DNA from: Takakia lepidozioides
Taxonomy: Eukaryota > Streptophyta > Takakiopsida > Takakiales > Takakiaceae
Length of the DNA: 64,000 bases
Direction of reading: 5' to 3'
Assembly (NCBI GenBank): GCA_030704615.1
Contig: CM060732.1
Coordinates: 19,220,001 to 19,284,000, forward strand
The position numbers were made by a program, and so were the translations under genes. The notes beneath the pieces are model-generated. The model had not been told where the DNA came from. It searched no databases and saw only the letters and a list, made by a program, of their open reading frames with translations. This document shows positions 62,827 through 64,000 of this stretch, one piece after another (position 1 is the stretch's first letter; each line of letters opens with the position of its first letter).

Positions 62827-63676
62827 TGATAACGGCTATGCTACGAGGGACAGACAACGAGGGTCGCAACGGGACATACTGGGTAGTGATGGACGTACAC
62901 TACTTGAGCCACAGGCAGAGACGGCTAAGTACGCGGTACTTAGCCAATGGCGGGACAAGGGTACATTACCACGAGAGCAGTAAGGGGTAGTGTAGTAACC
63001 GTGAGCCGTGAACCACGATATCACACGGTCACGATAGCATTGGCTTTAACCAATAGAGGGAGTAGTGGACCGTTTACCACTATGGCTCACGACCACTACA
63101 ACGAGCCACTTTTTAGCAAACCTTTTAGGTTGCGTAGGCAGTTAGACAAACGGTCATTAACGACCGCAGGTTGTAACGGCTCTTTCGAGCATAGTATAAA
63201 AAGACTGTACGCAACTCAGAAGGTGTGTGGTAGGAGTATCAGTGATCAATGTGTATTTAGAGGGACTCAGAGTGATTCTGTGTACTTCTGTGATGATGTG
63301 ACGAGCTCTGAAGTAAAGCCATGCTATTCGAAGTATCTCTGTGTAGAGTGAACGTGAGATGGTGAGAATGTGTATCATCTCAGAATAGTTCTTGTTTTCT
63401 CTTGACTACCATCTGCTTGTATGAACCAAGAGGCTTCAGTCCTTTCAACTAAGATCTTTTATGCTTAAGAGACTGTAGATTGGTCTTAATCAATAGGATT
63501 AAGCAGTCTGCAAGGATATGGCTTCATCCGACGTTCATGGTTTAGCTATCCTTAAAACGATTACTTCGTAATTGTTTCTGAAAGCATACCGTCGGACAAC
63601 CTCTGTTGCATGTCTTAGGAAATGGGCAGTAGTGTTAATAGCCTGTTTTGTCTAAGTCATAAACCAGCGGTTAACA
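62827..63676 (+). repeat. 3' LTR of the 19.7-kb Gypsy element
   Basis: Identical in length (850 bp) to 43,955-44,804 and differing at about 11 sites by eye. Starts TGATAACGG, ends GTTAACA, followed by the GTTCC duplication. Confidence 0.95.
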
Positions 63677-64000
63677 GTTCCCCGTTGTTGCGAATTGCTT
63701 GACAGAGAGGTAGTGTGAGAGAATGAGAGGGTGCCATTACCCAAATTCAAAAACCTAACCAAGCTCGGGCGGGGTGGCTGTGGGGTGCTTGCCGGGGAAG
63801 GACAGCCGGGGGTGAGCGAGCCAAGCTCGGGTGACCTACCCTGCAGCACATACACACACAGGCGAGTTAACAGACCGACAAAGGTGGGGGAGCTGGAATC
63901 GGCGAGCTCGCCTTGTGAGGAAAAGGAAGACAGAGGGGAGGGTTTGAAGGTGCAAGGAAAGCAAGGTAAACGAAAGAGAAGGGATCCCTAGCTCACCTCC
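63677..64000 (+). repeat. Continuation of the tandem array and right flank
   Basis: 63,677-63,750 continues the unit interrupted at 43,949 (CCGTTGTTGCGAATTGCTTGACAGAGAG, read in parts). From about 63,760 the sequence changes to GC-rich non-repeat DNA with short AAGCTCGGG repeats and no recognisable gene to the window end. Confidence 0.7.

Larger units (their letters stand above)
43955..63676 (+). mobile_element. 19.7-kb Ty3/Gypsy element with post-integrase ORFs
   Basis: Both LTRs are 850 bp and the flanks carry GTTCC at 43,950-43,954 and 63,677-63,681, so both ends are exact. Order: LTR, primer site, leader ORF, gag, protease, RT start, foreign block (48,550-56,695), RNase H, integrase, two further ORFs, polypurine tract, LTR. 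By eye the two LTRs differ at about 11 positions. Gag and pol contain stops, frameshifts and lack the RT core, so it cannot be autonomous. Confidence 0.95.

Overview
The window reads as repeat-dense nuclear DNA of a green plant. The evidence is tRNA-iMet-primed Copia, several Ty3/Gypsy families, three CACTA (En/Spm) ends with plant-type TNP2, DUF4218 and Transposase_24-like genes, LINE remnants, and a receptor-like kinase remnant; splice sites are visible in the CACTA genes. I see no intact single-copy host gene, no tRNA or rRNA gene and nothing prokaryotic. A DNMT3-type methyltransferase carried by a Gypsy element would fit a streptophyte alga or a non-seed land plant, but that placement is inference.

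Layout. 1-4.6 kb holds a decayed minus-strand LINE, a Gypsy integrase scrap and an inverted piece of Copia LTR. 4,650-21,387 is a Copia element (LTR, primer site, gag, protease, integrase, RT) broken by two insertions: a 935-bp terminal-inverted-repeat element (6,536-7,470) and an 11.8-kb Ty3/Gypsy element (9,006-20,829). The Gypsy element is the most striking object here. Between protease and RT it carries a C5-cytosine DNA methyltransferase domain with motifs I, IV, VI, VIII and IX readable, and its integrase reading ends in a canonical PHD finger. Its leader contains a minisatellite of about 1.07 kb with 51-bp units.

21.4-27.1 kb holds two CACTA ends with palindromic subterminal repeats and two paralogous minus-strand TNPA/Transposase_24-like genes. 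27.5-35.9 kb is a large imperfect palindrome built from an unknown repeat family (three copies) and LINE C-terminal fragments; each unknown copy carries a hairpin whose stem changes in a compensatory way. 36.27-43.0 kb is a third CACTA element with a TNP2/DUF4218 transposase gene, and a SET-domain-like segment sits inside its 5' part. 43.0-43.95 kb is a tandem array that continues after 63.68 kb.

43,955-63,676 is a 19.7-kb Ty3/Gypsy element with matching 850-bp LTRs and a GTTCC target duplication, inserted in that array. It has a leader ORF, gag with three zinc knuckles, protease, a decapitated RT, RNase H and integrase, plus two extra ORFs after integrase. Its RT core has been replaced by an 8.1-kb block holding a second, minus-strand copy of the methyltransferase Gypsy element, unknown sequence and a receptor-like-kinase pseudogene end.

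Almost every coding region has stops or frameshifts. The most complete open frames are the zinc knuckle-protease-methyltransferase frame (13,692-16,433), the RT-RNase H-integrase frame (16,856-19,078) and the 939-codon post-integrase ORF (59,143-61,962).
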